Positions 36,034 through 47,787 of a DNA stretch of 64,000 nucleotides are shown here, piece after piece (the first letter of the stretch is position 1; the number at the start of each line of letters is the position of its first letter). A program made the position numbers and the translations under genes. The DNA is taken from the NCBI RefSeq assembly GCF_025244845.1, contig NZ_CP104264.1, positions 2,356,001-2,420,000 on the forward strand, read 5' to 3'. The DNA comes from Arthrobacter sp. zg-Y1171 (GTDB lineage Bacteria; Actinomycetota; Actinomycetes; Actinomycetales; Micrococcaceae). The notes beneath the pieces are model-generated. The model had not been told where the DNA came from. It did not search any database and saw only the letters and a program-made list of their open reading frames with translations.

Positions 36034-37059
36034 TTAGCTGACCGCAGGTTCCCCGGCAAGCAGGTCACGCATGTACTGAGTGGTCATCACCTTGGAGACG
36101 ACCTCGTCAATCGTGAGGCGCTCCGTGTTTTCCGATGTGTATTCCTCAGGAACCTGCGCCATGTCCTGGCCGTCGTCGAAGAACTTTCCGTAGTTCAGGT
36201 CCCGGGTGTCGGCCGGAACGCGGAAGTAGCCGCCGAGGTCCTCGGACTTGGCCCGCTCTTCGCGGGTCAGCAGGGTCTCGTGCGCCTTCTCGCCGTGCCG
36301 GGTGCCGATGGTGCGGATTTCGACGTCGGCGCGCATGATCTGCTTCATGGCTGCGGCGAGGTCCCCCACCGTGGACGCCGGAGCCTTCTGCACGAACAGG
36401 TCGCCCTGGTTCGCGTGTTCGAAAGCGAAGAGGACCAGGTCCACTGCCTCGTCGAGGTTCATGAGGAAACGGGTCATATCCGGGTCGGTCACCGTCAGGT
36501 CCTTGCCGGCCTTGATCTGCTCGACAAAGAGCGGAATTACCGAACCGCGCGAAGCCATCACGTTTCCGTAGCGGGTGCAGGAAATCAGGGTGTCCTTGGG
36601 ATCCACGTTCCGGGACTTGGCGATGACAACCTTTTCCATCATCGCCTTGGAGGTGCCCATGGCGTTGATCGGGTAGGCAGCCTTGTCCGTGGACAGGCAG
36701 ACAACCTTCTTCACGCCGGCGTCAATGGCTGCCGTCAGGACATTGTCGGTCCCGATGACGTTGGTACGCACTGCTTCCATGGGGAAGAACTCGCACGAGG
36801 GTACCTGCTTCAGTGCAGCTGCGTGGAAGATGTAGTCCACGCCGCGTACGGCTTCCCGCACGCTGTTGATGTCCCGCACGTCCCCGATGTAGAACTTGAG
36901 CTTGGGGCTGTTGAATTCCCGGCGCATGTCGTCCTGCTTCTTCTCATCACGGGAGAAGATCCGGATTTCAGCGATATCTGTGTGGAGGAAGTGCTTCAGC
37001 ACAGCATTGCCGAACGAGCCGGTACCTCCGGTGATTAGCAGAGTCTTGTTCCTGAACAA
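36034..37059 (-). CDS. capE: UDP-GlcNAc 4,6-dehydratase/5-epimerase (CapE/FnlA/WbjB)
   Basis: First enzyme of UDP-L-FucNAc synthesis. 341 residues of the extended SDR family: LLITGGTGSFGNAVLKHFL (dinucleotide motif), HAAALKQVPSCEFFPMEAV, LSTDKAAYPINAMGTSK. At the usual YxxxK site the sequence has Met (MGTSK), as I recall for this family. The start is TTG 37059 with GAGGAG five bases upstream. It is upstream of the WbuB-like gene on the same strand. CapF and CapG lie 1.4 kb away beyond two opposite genes. Confidence 0.9.
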   Translation of the reverse strand: MFRNKTLLITGGTGSFGNAVLKHFLHTDIAEIRIFSRDEKKQDDMRREFNSPKLKFYIGDVRDINSVREAVRGVDYIFHAAALKQVPSCEFFPMEAVRTNVIGTDNVLTAAIDAGVKKVVCLSTDKAAYPINAMGTSKAMMEKVVIAKSRNVDPKDTLISCTRYGNVMASRGSVIPLFVEQIKAGKDLTVTDPDMTRFLMNLDEAVDLVLFAFEHANQGDLFVQKAPASTVGDLAAAMKQIMRADVEIRTIGTRHGEKAHETLLTREERAKSEDLGGYFRVPADTRDLNYGKFFDDGQDMAQVPEEYTSENTERLTIDEVVSKVMTTQYMRDLLAGEPAVS

Positions 37060-37241
37060 CTGGTCTCCTCAGGGATAGAAAATGTCGCGGGTTGATCCAA
37101 TGCCGGACCCCGGAACCCCCTAGATGATATCAGCGGTTATGCCTTGGATCCGCCTGACGGGACGCGCGCCACAAGACTGGAATGCCCCGCCGGGCGCCCG
37201 TCGATTAATGGCTGGCCGCATTCGCCGAGTAAACTCTAGGC

Positions 37242-37985
37242 ATGTCATCTGAAACTTCCCCTCGTGTGCTGGTCATCATGCCTGCCTGGAATGAGTCCGA
37301 AACGGTAGGCCGGACCGTTCAGGAGATCCAGGACACCGACCGCGGCTACGACGTCTTGGTTGTGGATGACGGTTCCACCGACGGTACCGGCGTCGTTGCC
37401 GAAGCCGCCGGGGCCACCGTCCTGAAACTCCCCTTCAACATGGGCGTCGGCGGCGCGATGCGCGCCGGTTTCAAATACGCCCAGCGGCTTGGCTACGAGA
37501 CGGTAATCCAGGTCGACGCCGACGGGCAGCATGATCCCGCTGAAATTGAAACCGTCCTGGCCGGACTGCAGCATGCGGATATTTCCATTGGCGCACGTTT
37601 CGCGGAGAAGGGAAACTATACGGTTTCCGGCCCCCGGAAATGGGCCATGGTATTTCTCGCAGCCGTTATTTCCCGGCTTGCCAAGACCAAGCTGACTGAT
37701 GTCACTTCCGGTTTCAGGGCGGGAAATGTCAAGGCAATAAACCAGTACATTGCGCATTATCCAGCCGAGTACCTCGGGGATACCATCGATTCCCTGGTGG
37801 TGGCTATCAAGTCCGGCTGCACAGTGACTCAGGTCCCGGTCGCCATGCGTGCCCGGCAGGGCGGACAGCCCAGCCACAACCCGGCCAAGGCAGCGATCTA
37901 CCTGCTGCGTTCCGTATTCGCCCTCCTCTTTGCGTTGAGCCGCAGCGGGAGCAAGCCGCACCAGGCGGAGGTTGCCTCAAAATGA
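37242..37985 (+). CDS. family 2 glycosyltransferase, dolichol-phosphate mannose synthase-like
   Basis: 247 residues. GT-A fold: VLVIMPAWNESETVGRTVQE, LVVDDGSTDGT, the catalytic DADGQHDPAEIE and SGFRAGN. No membrane anchor, so it probably works with the DUF2304 protein whose gene overlaps by four bases (ATGA). Such pairs load a sugar on polyprenyl phosphate. Coding GC looks lower than in the surrounding genes (for example ATTTCCATTGG and TATACGG), hinting at insertion. Both genes run opposite to capE, capF and capG. Confidence 0.85.
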   Translation: MSSETSPRVLVIMPAWNESETVGRTVQEIQDTDRGYDVLVVDDGSTDGTGVVAEAAGATVLKLPFNMGVGGAMRAGFKYAQRLGYETVIQVDADGQHDPAEIETVLAGLQHADISIGARFAEKGNYTVSGPRKWAMVFLAAVISRLAKTKLTDVTSGFRAGNVKAINQYIAHYPAEYLGDTIDSLVVAIKSGCTVTQVPVAMRARQGGQPSHNPAKAAIYLLRSVFALLFALSRSGSKPHQAEVASK

Positions 37986-38407
37986 TCAATATTGCCGCGT
38001 TTATATTCGCATTCGTTGTCGTCGCGCTCGTGCTTGAGCTGGTCCGGCGCAAGCACTTCAAGGAGAAATACGCTGCCCTCTGGCTGGTGGTCGGCGTTGC
38101 GTCGCTGGTCCTGGCCGGCTGGCCCAACCTGCTGAACATCGTCAGTTCCGCAATCGGGGTACAGGTAGGTTCAAACTTCCTGTTCGGCATGTCCTTCCTG
38201 CTCCTGATCGGTGTCTGCCTGCACCTGTCCTGGGAACAGTCCGTCAGCGAAGAGGAAATCCGCGTTCTGGCAGAGGAAGTCGCTATCCTCCGGTCCTCGG
38301 TCCTGGCCCTGGAGGAGCAGGCCTCCGGCACCCCTTCCGACGCCGGACAGCTGCTGCGCAGCGATACGTCCCCGCAGGGCGGGGTGCAGCAAGCGCCTGG
38401 CCACTAG
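37982..38407 (+). CDS. DUF2304 membrane protein
   Basis: 141 residues. Three hydrophobic segments (IAAFIFAFVVVALVLELV; LWLVVGVASLVLAGW; FLFGMSFLLLIGVCLHLSWE), signature RRKHFKEKYAALWL, tail EEIRVLAEEVAILRSSVLAL. Paralogue of the gene at 29967-30410. It overlaps the GT2 gene by four bases and ends in a strong terminator. It is proposed as membrane partner of that enzyme. Confidence 0.85.
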   Translation: MINIAAFIFAFVVVALVLELVRRKHFKEKYAALWLVVGVASLVLAGWPNLLNIVSSAIGVQVGSNFLFGMSFLLLIGVCLHLSWEQSVSEEEIRVLAEEVAILRSSVLALEEQASGTPSDAGQLLRSDTSPQGGVQQAPGH

Positions 38408-38426
38408 GCCCGCCGCGTCCAACGCA

Positions 38427-38467
38427 AAAAAGCTCCCCCCGCTGCCAGGCAGCGGGGGGAGCTTTTT
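38427..38467. terminator. strong bidirectional terminator
   Basis: A perfect 18-bp inverted repeat (38427-38444 with 38450-38467) with a five-base loop, flanked by A5 and T5 runs. It serves the DUF2304 gene on the plus strand and capG on the minus strand. Confidence 0.9.
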
Positions 38468-38477
38468 AGTGGGGAGC

Positions 38478-39626
38478 CTAGGCCTTGTCCATGTTCAGGC
38501 CGGCCCGGCGGTGGTGGCTGTGTGCCGTGGACCGGATGAAGTTGACCGTACGGCGCGAGGTATCCGTGATCTGGTACTCCGCAGGCGCATCGGCCAGCCC
38601 GTCGGTACCGGCCTGGTCCAGAACGATTTCGATCGCGTCAACGATCGAGTCCGTCTCGACGCCCGTGGTGATGATGACGCCGGAGTCCAGCGACTCGGGA
38701 CGCTCGATCCAGTCACGCAGGGTCACGGCCGGGAAGCCGAGGATGGAGGACTCTTCGCTGATCGTTCCGCTGTCGGAGAGCACCAGCTTTGCGGACATCT
38801 GCAGCTGGACGTAGTCGTTGAAGCCGAAGGGTGCGTGGAACCGCAGACCCTGCTTCAGCTCCTCCGGCTGGTCCTCAAGCCGCTTACGCGTGCGCGGGTG
38901 GGTGGAAACCAGCACCGGCAGTCCATAGTTCTGCGCGAGATGCTGCAGGGCACCCAGCACCTCCTTGAGGCGCTTGGGGTTGTCCACGTTTTCTTCACGG
39001 TGCAGGCTGACCAGAAAGTACTCCCCGGCAGTCAGTCCCTGGTCTGCGAGGATATTGCTCTCGGCGATCTGCTTGGCATTGGCTTCCAGCACCTCGCGCA
39101 TCGGCGACCCGGTGAGCAGGATGCGGGACGGGTGGATACCCTCGGCCAGCAGGTTACGGCGGGCGTGTTCGGTGTAGACGAGGTTGTAGTCCGCAACGTG
39201 GTCCACCAGCCGGCGGTTGACTTCCTCCGGGACGTTCTCATCGAAGCAGCGGTTGCCTGCTTCCATGTGGTACACGGGAACCTTCAGGCGGCGCGCGATA
39301 AGCGCTGAGATGCAGCTGTTGGTGTCGCCCAGCACCACCATGGCGTCCGGCTTTTCCTGCAGCAGCACTGTCTCAAGCTTGGCAAGGATGCTGCCGAGGA
39401 CCGCTCCGAGTGAGCTCGTGTCAGCGGCAAGGAAGTGGTCCGGGCGGCGAAGGCCCAGGTCCTCGAAGAAGACCTCGTTGAGTTCGTAGTCGTAGTTCTG
39501 CCCGGTGTGCACAAGCACGTGTTCCGTAGACCGGTCAAGACGCCGGATGGTTGCGGCGAGACGGATGATCTCAGGCCGCGTTCCAACTACGGTGAGGACC
39601 TTGAGCTTGCGTGACGGGGTATTCAT
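38478..39626 (-). CDS. capG: UDP-N-acetylglucosamine 2-epimerase family, CapG/FnlC type
   Basis: Final enzyme of UDP-L-FucNAc synthesis (2-epimerisation). 382 residues with KVLTVVGTRPEIIRLAATIR, LVHTGQNYDYELN, HMEAGNRCFDENVPEEVNR and SDSGTISEESSILGFPAVT, the 2-epimerase landmarks. The AGNRCFDENVPEE version is that of CapG/WbjD rather than housekeeping WecB. Start overlaps capF stop (ATGA), with GGAGGA upstream. It ends at the strong terminator. Confidence 0.88.
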   Translation of the reverse strand: MNTPSRKLKVLTVVGTRPEIIRLAATIRRLDRSTEHVLVHTGQNYDYELNEVFFEDLGLRRPDHFLAADTSSLGAVLGSILAKLETVLLQEKPDAMVVLGDTNSCISALIARRLKVPVYHMEAGNRCFDENVPEEVNRRLVDHVADYNLVYTEHARRNLLAEGIHPSRILLTGSPMREVLEANAKQIAESNILADQGLTAGEYFLVSLHREENVDNPKRLKEVLGALQHLAQNYGLPVLVSTHPRTRKRLEDQPEELKQGLRFHAPFGFNDYVQLQMSAKLVLSDSGTISEESSILGFPAVTLRDWIERPESLDSGVIITTGVETDSIVDAIEIVLDQAGTDGLADAPAEYQITDTSRRTVNFIRSTAHSHHRRAGLNMDKA

Positions 39627-40714
39627 ACTTCCTCCGGGAAGGTATCGGGTGATGCGGGATCAAAGATTTCGTTGACCCAGAATGCTGTGTAGAGCTCGTT
39701 GGGTCCGACGTTCGTAATGTTGTGCGACCACATTGTCGGCATGTCTATGGCAACAGGCTGTTCTCCGTTTACAGAATATCGAACGACCTCATCCGAGAAC
39801 ATTCGGCGCATGGCGATCTCGCCGGTGCCCGACATGACCACAAACCGCTCAATCTTGTGCCGGTGGTAGTGCTGCCCGCGGGTAATCCCCGGTTTGGTGG
39901 TGGAGAAGGAACTCTGTCCTTCTCCGCCTTCCGAGCGGATCAGTTCGACAAAGGACCCGCGCGGGTCCGTCTTGAGTTCCAGCACGCGCGGCAGGCCGTC
40001 GCCGGTAAGGAAGGAACGGTAGGTATTAAAGAGGTTGCGCTCGAAATCCGAGTCCAGCCGGGGGATGGTCCCTGTCTCGTATGCCGCAGCCATGGCCTGG
40101 ATACGTTCCAGCAAGCCGCTCACGGAACACTGCACTTCCACCTGCTGCTGCTCCGCCTGCGGCCGTACGCCCAGGAGAAGCTCCGCAGCGTCCTGTGCGT
40201 GCAGGAGCGTCAGCACTTTGTCATCCTGCACAGTGGGCGTTTCACCTGCTGCGGTCAGGTGGCAGAAGGTCGCCACGACTGAGTTGTAGAAGGGCACCCC
40301 GTGCTCGCCGAACAGATTGGGCAGCACGATGTCCTTGAACTCGGCCCCCGCCCGGGCCGCCGCTGCGGCGAGGGTCCGGCCGGCGTCGGCCTTGGCCTGC
40401 CCGTAGACAGTGCCGTTTCCCTGCTGCACCGAGTTGGCATACACAACCGTTTTCAGCGACGGGCCGGCGGCCGCGAGGACGTCCTCGAGCTGAGTAGCAA
40501 ACAGGAGATTTCCCTCGGCTACTTCTTCGTCCGTACCCCGGTTTACACCGGCGATGTGAACCAGGGTGTCCGCCCCGGCAAGAGCGGAAACGGCCTCTTC
40601 CCGATTGAACCTGTCGCCCAGGCCGATGCTGACGCAGGACTCGCCCAGGCTGTGGGCCAAGACGCGGGTGTGCCAGCCGAGAAAGCCGTTGCCGCCCGTG
40701 ATTACGAAACTCAT
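39623..40714 (-). CDS. capF: UDP-6-deoxy-hexulose epimerase/reductase CapF (FnlB/WbjC)
   Basis: Second enzyme of UDP-L-FucNAc synthesis. 363 residues: an N-terminal SDR domain (FVITGGNGFLGWHTRVLAH, with YGQAKADAG) and a C-terminal cupin domain (TTKPGITRGQHYHRHKIERF) that binds zinc. Both halves and their order match CapF. ATGA overlap with capG. It lies downstream of the DUF6541 gene on the same strand, so it may belong to the long envelope operon. Confidence 0.9.
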   Translation of the reverse strand: MSFVITGGNGFLGWHTRVLAHSLGESCVSIGLGDRFNREEAVSALAGADTLVHIAGVNRGTDEEVAEGNLLFATQLEDVLAAAGPSLKTVVYANSVQQGNGTVYGQAKADAGRTLAAAAARAGAEFKDIVLPNLFGEHGVPFYNSVVATFCHLTAAGETPTVQDDKVLTLLHAQDAAELLLGVRPQAEQQQVEVQCSVSGLLERIQAMAAAYETGTIPRLDSDFERNLFNTYRSFLTGDGLPRVLELKTDPRGSFVELIRSEGGEGQSSFSTTKPGITRGQHYHRHKIERFVVMSGTGEIAMRRMFSDEVVRYSVNGEQPVAIDMPTMWSHNITNVGPNELYTAFWVNEIFDPASPDTFPEEV

Positions 40715-40764
40715 GCTGTTACCTTTTCCGGTTTTGTATACGCGGGGACCTGTGTCCCGGGACT

Positions 40765-42747
40765 CTATTTGCAGGCCGTTATTTCATACAGCTTCGCGTC
40801 TCCGGCCTGGTCGACCAGCCGAACTGTGCCGGTCTCTTCCAGGTTCTGGAGCCCGACGAAGCCGTGGTCGTAGCCGTGGACTTCCTGCCTGCCGAAGTCC
40901 AGGACGTAGTCCACACTCGTGGATTCGATTGCCGGGCATACCTCCGGATCCGTCGAGGCATCGCGCAGGTGGTTGTAGATGATGTCGACGTCGTCTCCAT
41001 ATGTCGCGAGGAGGTGCAGCTGGAGGGTCCTGCGGTCCGCAAGGGCGTAAGCCAGCGAAGTTCCGGTCCAGGGATTGCCGGTCAGGACTGCATCTTCCGG
41101 CACCTCTTCATCCAACCGATTGAGGAGTTCGAGTTCGTCCGTTGTAATGAGGCCGGACTCCGGGGTTAGGAGGTAGCTGCGCTGAGCCGACTCCGCTGCG
41201 TCGCGGATGTTGTCCTTCTGCGTGAGGTAGGTGCTGGCCCCGACAAGGGCAACTGCAGCAACAACGGCCACGGCCCCGTAAGCGGGCTTGCCGAACGTCG
41301 CATGCCGGATCCGGTCCACGCCGGCAGCAACGAGGGGAAGTCCGGCCAGCCACGCCAGCAGCTTCCAGCCGCCGTAGGCGGCCACGGGAACCGCCACCAC
41401 CGGGATCAGCGCTGCGAGGCGGGGAGAATCGTTGTACCAGACACCGGTCAGGTACATCCGCAGGTCCTCCTGCGGGAAGGATGAGACCACAACGTAAAAG
41501 CCGGCAATGACGACGTACACGGCGCCAATCCAGCGGGTTCCCCGCTGCGCAAACAGGAATGCCAGTCCGGCCGCGGTAAGGATAAACACGGTCCAGGTAA
41601 CCGGCCGGCCCAGGGCCGTGCCCGAGACTGCCTCGCCTATGGCCTGGCCGGTGGACTGGATGGGAACCCAGGTCGACGCGGCTTCCAGTGGACGCGCCAC
41701 GGTCCAGAGGTAAGCGACGGCACCGATGTAGGCTGCCACCCCGACCCAGGGCCAGAGCTTGGCGGCCCGCGTCCGGCTGCCCTGCCCTTCGGCAGGTACA
41801 TCGGCAGGTACCGTCACCGTCCGCCGGAAGGCCAAAGCAAAAGCAGCAGGGACCAGCATCGCCAGCAAGGCCATTGTGGTACTTGGATGGGAGAGGGTCA
41901 TGCCAGGGATCATGGCCAGCAGCAGCAGCCACCGGATCGTCGGGCTGTAGTGCACTTCGCTGGACAGGCCCAGCGCGTTGATCGCTGCGCCGAAGACCAC
42001 CGGGAGCAACGCAATTGCCAGGACGTTGGGGTTCAGGACGCCGTGGTCAAGCATCAGCAGCGGGAAATTGCCGAAGGCTGCGGACAATACGCCGGTAAGC
42101 AGCGTCAGTACGATGCTGCGGCCGAAGAGCTGCCGGACTAGATAGATGCATCCCAGCGGCCATACAACGGCGGCAGAGAAGAAATTGACGGCATTGACCG
42201 CTACGGGGATCCCGGCAGAGGTGAACTCAACCAAAAGCGCCACCATGTCGTGCCATGCGGCTGGGTAATAGGAGTTCCCGGCCATCCGTCCGACATCGAA
42301 GGTCGACGCCGCGCCGGTTTCCATGATGTAGCGGATCGCGTTGAGGTGGAAGACATTATCGAAGGTCTGGGAGAAAGCGTCCGGCTCCCCGTAGACGAAA
42401 AGCAGCCTGCGGCCGATCAGGAAGAATGCCACGGCTACGGCAAAGACCAGGGCAGCTGTATTGGCCCAGTCCCGGGCCGGGCGGCCGACAGCGTCTCCAC
42501 GCCACCGTTGAACGGCAAACGCAATCCCTGCGGTGACCACCGTCAAGAGACCAACGCCCACTATCCAGTTGAGTCCGGCCAGGGGTGCCAGCACCGCCCC
42601 CACCGAGACCAGCGTGACGGTCAGCGCCGGCGCAAACGCGAAGAGGGGAAAGCCGCGGACGCCGCTCAGCCACGCAACCAGCAGCCCAGGAATGAGGAAC
42701 AATCCCGCGGTCGCCAAAAACAGTGGGACTTCGGACCACCAGGACAC
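40765..42747 (-). CDS. DUF6541-like multi-pass membrane protein
   Basis: 660 residues, about 12-13 membrane segments in the first 520 residues, then a periplasmic-side C-terminal region with DEEVPEDAVLTGNPWTGTSL and a cysteine pair near the end. Layout resembles GT-C-type membrane glycosyltransferases and the DUF6541 family of actinobacteria. GTG start at 42747 with AGGTAGGTAAGA upstream. Context between a polysaccharide exporter and UDP-L-FucNAc genes suggests an envelope role, which is an inference. Confidence 0.7.
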   Translation of the reverse strand: MSWWSEVPLFLATAGLFLIPGLLVAWLSGVRGFPLFAFAPALTVTLVSVGAVLAPLAGLNWIVGVGLLTVVTAGIAFAVQRWRGDAVGRPARDWANTAALVFAVAVAFFLIGRRLLFVYGEPDAFSQTFDNVFHLNAIRYIMETGAASTFDVGRMAGNSYYPAAWHDMVALLVEFTSAGIPVAVNAVNFFSAAVVWPLGCIYLVRQLFGRSIVLTLLTGVLSAAFGNFPLLMLDHGVLNPNVLAIALLPVVFGAAINALGLSSEVHYSPTIRWLLLLAMIPGMTLSHPSTTMALLAMLVPAAFALAFRRTVTVPADVPAEGQGSRTRAAKLWPWVGVAAYIGAVAYLWTVARPLEAASTWVPIQSTGQAIGEAVSGTALGRPVTWTVFILTAAGLAFLFAQRGTRWIGAVYVVIAGFYVVVSSFPQEDLRMYLTGVWYNDSPRLAALIPVVAVPVAAYGGWKLLAWLAGLPLVAAGVDRIRHATFGKPAYGAVAVVAAVALVGASTYLTQKDNIRDAAESAQRSYLLTPESGLITTDELELLNRLDEEVPEDAVLTGNPWTGTSLAYALADRRTLQLHLLATYGDDVDIIYNHLRDASTDPEVCPAIESTSVDYVLDFGRQEVHGYDHGFVGLQNLEETGTVRLVDQAGDAKLYEITACK

Positions 42748-42829
42748 TCTTACCTACCTTCAGTTTGCTAAAAGACTAGACCAGCGTAGTACAGGGCCTG
42801 CCGCCGGCTGCGGCGGCCCGCCGCGAACC

Positions 42830-43570
42830 TCACCCGTCAATACCGCGCAGGCGGTCGACGACGTCGCGTACCGGCCCGTCCATGATCACTTCGCCGTGTT
42901 CAAGCAGCACGCCGCGCTCACAGATCCGGGACACCAGGTCGAGGTCATGGCTGACCACTACGAGGGTCTTGCCCTCCCCCGCCAGCTGCTTGATCTTGTC
43001 GATGCATTTCCGCTGGAACGGTTCGTCGCCCACGGCGAGGATCTCGTCCACGAGGAACACCTCGGGATCCGTGTGGACCGCGACGGAAAACGCCAGCCTG
43101 AGATACATGCCGGAGGAATAGAACTTCACCTCGGTATCGATGAACTGGCCGATTTCCGAGAACTCCACGATGGAATCGAACTTCGAATTGATCTCGTCCT
43201 CGGTCATCCCGAGAATCGCGCCGTTCAGGTAGACGTTGTCCCTGCCGCTGAGGTCGTGGTGGAAGCCTGCCCCCACCTCGATCAGGCCGGCCACGCGGCC
43301 GCGGGTTCCCACGGTTCCGCTGTCCGGGCGCATAACACCCGATATGTGCTTCAGCAGGGTGGACTTGCCGGAGCCGTTCAGGCCCAGCAATGCCACCGTC
43401 TCGCCCTGCTCGATGTCGAGGGAAACACCCTTGAGCGCATGGAACTTTTCGGAAAGGTCGCCTTTGCGGCCCTTGACCAGCCAGACGAAGGCTTCCTTCA
43501 TGGAGCGGGTGTGCCGCAAAACAAACTGCTTGCTTACGTTATGTACTTCGATGGCGTTTGCCACGGTCAC
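42830..43570 (-). CDS. polysaccharide ABC exporter ATP-binding protein (Wzt/TagH type)
   Basis: 246 residues. Walker A GLNGSGKSTLLKHISG, Walker B EVFLVDEILAVGDE, and the family stretch TRSMKEAFVWLVKGR near residue 20. It lacks the C-terminal glycan-recognition domain of the longer Wzt proteins, so it resembles TagH/KpsT/RfbE of short type. Starts with GTG overlapping the wzm stop (GTGA). Energises export of the lipid-linked glycan through Wzm. Confidence 0.9.
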   Translation of the reverse strand: MTVANAIEVHNVSKQFVLRHTRSMKEAFVWLVKGRKGDLSEKFHALKGVSLDIEQGETVALLGLNGSGKSTLLKHISGVMRPDSGTVGTRGRVAGLIEVGAGFHHDLSGRDNVYLNGAILGMTEDEINSKFDSIVEFSEIGQFIDTEVKFYSSGMYLRLAFSVAVHTDPEVFLVDEILAVGDEPFQRKCIDKIKQLAGEGKTLVVVSHDLDLVSRICERGVLLEHGEVIMDGPVRDVVDRLRGIDG

Positions 43571-44436
43571 AGCTCCTGCGCGAAACGGCCTTCAAGGCGA
43601 CGGAAGACGAGCTGGCCGATCAGCAGTAGAGCTGCCGATACAACCAGGGCGATAGGTATCCACACGGACAACAGGTGCGGCGGAATCGCCTCCGCACCGT
43701 CGGTGGTGGGAAGCCAGAAGGCGAAGTGGAAGGTTTCCACGGCCACGGTGATCGGGTTCAGCTGGTAGACATTGAAGAACGTCTCCCCCAGCTCTCTCTG
43801 GACCATGTTCCACGAATACAGCACCGGCGAGGCCCATGTTGCGATCATGAGCAACATGTCCACCAGGTTCTCCGCGTCGCGGAAGTAGACGTTCACCGCA
43901 CCGAAGAGCAGCCCCAGTCCGGTGGCGAGCATTCCCACGATGATGAACCCCGCACCGGCGGCCGCCAACTGCAGCAGGGAGGGCCTCCAGCCGTTGAAAA
44001 GGCACGCCACGAGGAGGATCAGGATCTGCGGAACGAAATGGACGCCCGAGACCCACACTGATGCCACGGGGAACAGCTGCCGCGGCAGGTAGATCTTCTT
44101 GATCAATCCGCCGTTCCCCACGATGGACCGCGACGCATTCCCCAGGGCTTCGGTGAAGAAGTTGATCAGCACGATGCCGGAGAAGAGGTAGATGGCGTAG
44201 TTCGCGAGCCCGTCGGGGTTGCGGGGGCTCTCTTCCAAGCCCATGAAAACACCAAGGGCGACGTAGAAGACAACGAACTGGACGCCCGGTTTGACGTAGG
44301 ACCAGAGAAGCCCCAGCACCGATCCCCGGTACCTGACCTTGAGTTCCTTGGATACCAGGAGCTTGAGCAGGAAACGGTGCCTCAGGATATCCCCGAGGCT
44401 TCCGCTCCGCCCCGGTACGGTGAGCTCGTCATTCAT
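43567..44436 (-). CDS. polysaccharide ABC exporter permease (Wzm/TagG type)
   Basis: 289 residues, six membrane segments (LLWSYVKPGVQFVVFYVALG; YLFSGIVLINFFTEAL; and later pairs), N-terminal RHRFLLKLLVSKELKVRYRG, central GLIKKIYLPRQLFPVASVWV, all features of ABC-2 permeases of this class. ATG 44436 is chosen; an upstream ATG at 44550 would overlap glfT2. It lies between glfT2 and the ATPase gene, so the glycan made by GlfT2 is the likely cargo. Confidence 0.9.
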   Translation of the reverse strand: MNDELTVPGRSGSLGDILRHRFLLKLLVSKELKVRYRGSVLGLLWSYVKPGVQFVVFYVALGVFMGLEESPRNPDGLANYAIYLFSGIVLINFFTEALGNASRSIVGNGGLIKKIYLPRQLFPVASVWVSGVHFVPQILILLVACLFNGWRPSLLQLAAAGAGFIIVGMLATGLGLLFGAVNVYFRDAENLVDMLLMIATWASPVLYSWNMVQRELGETFFNVYQLNPITVAVETFHFAFWLPTTDGAEAIPPHLLSVWIPIALVVSAALLLIGQLVFRRLEGRFAQEL

Positions 44437-44467
44437 GGGGGTTGCCCCTGACTGTGTGGCGCGGATA

Positions 44468-47697
<3,230 letters not shown>

Positions 47698-47787
47698 TCA
47701 AGGGTATCCGACTATTGCCGCGCAGGCACTTTCAGCGCACCCTGCGGACCGCCGTCGGAGGCCCTGGCGGCCACTTGCAGGGTGCCG

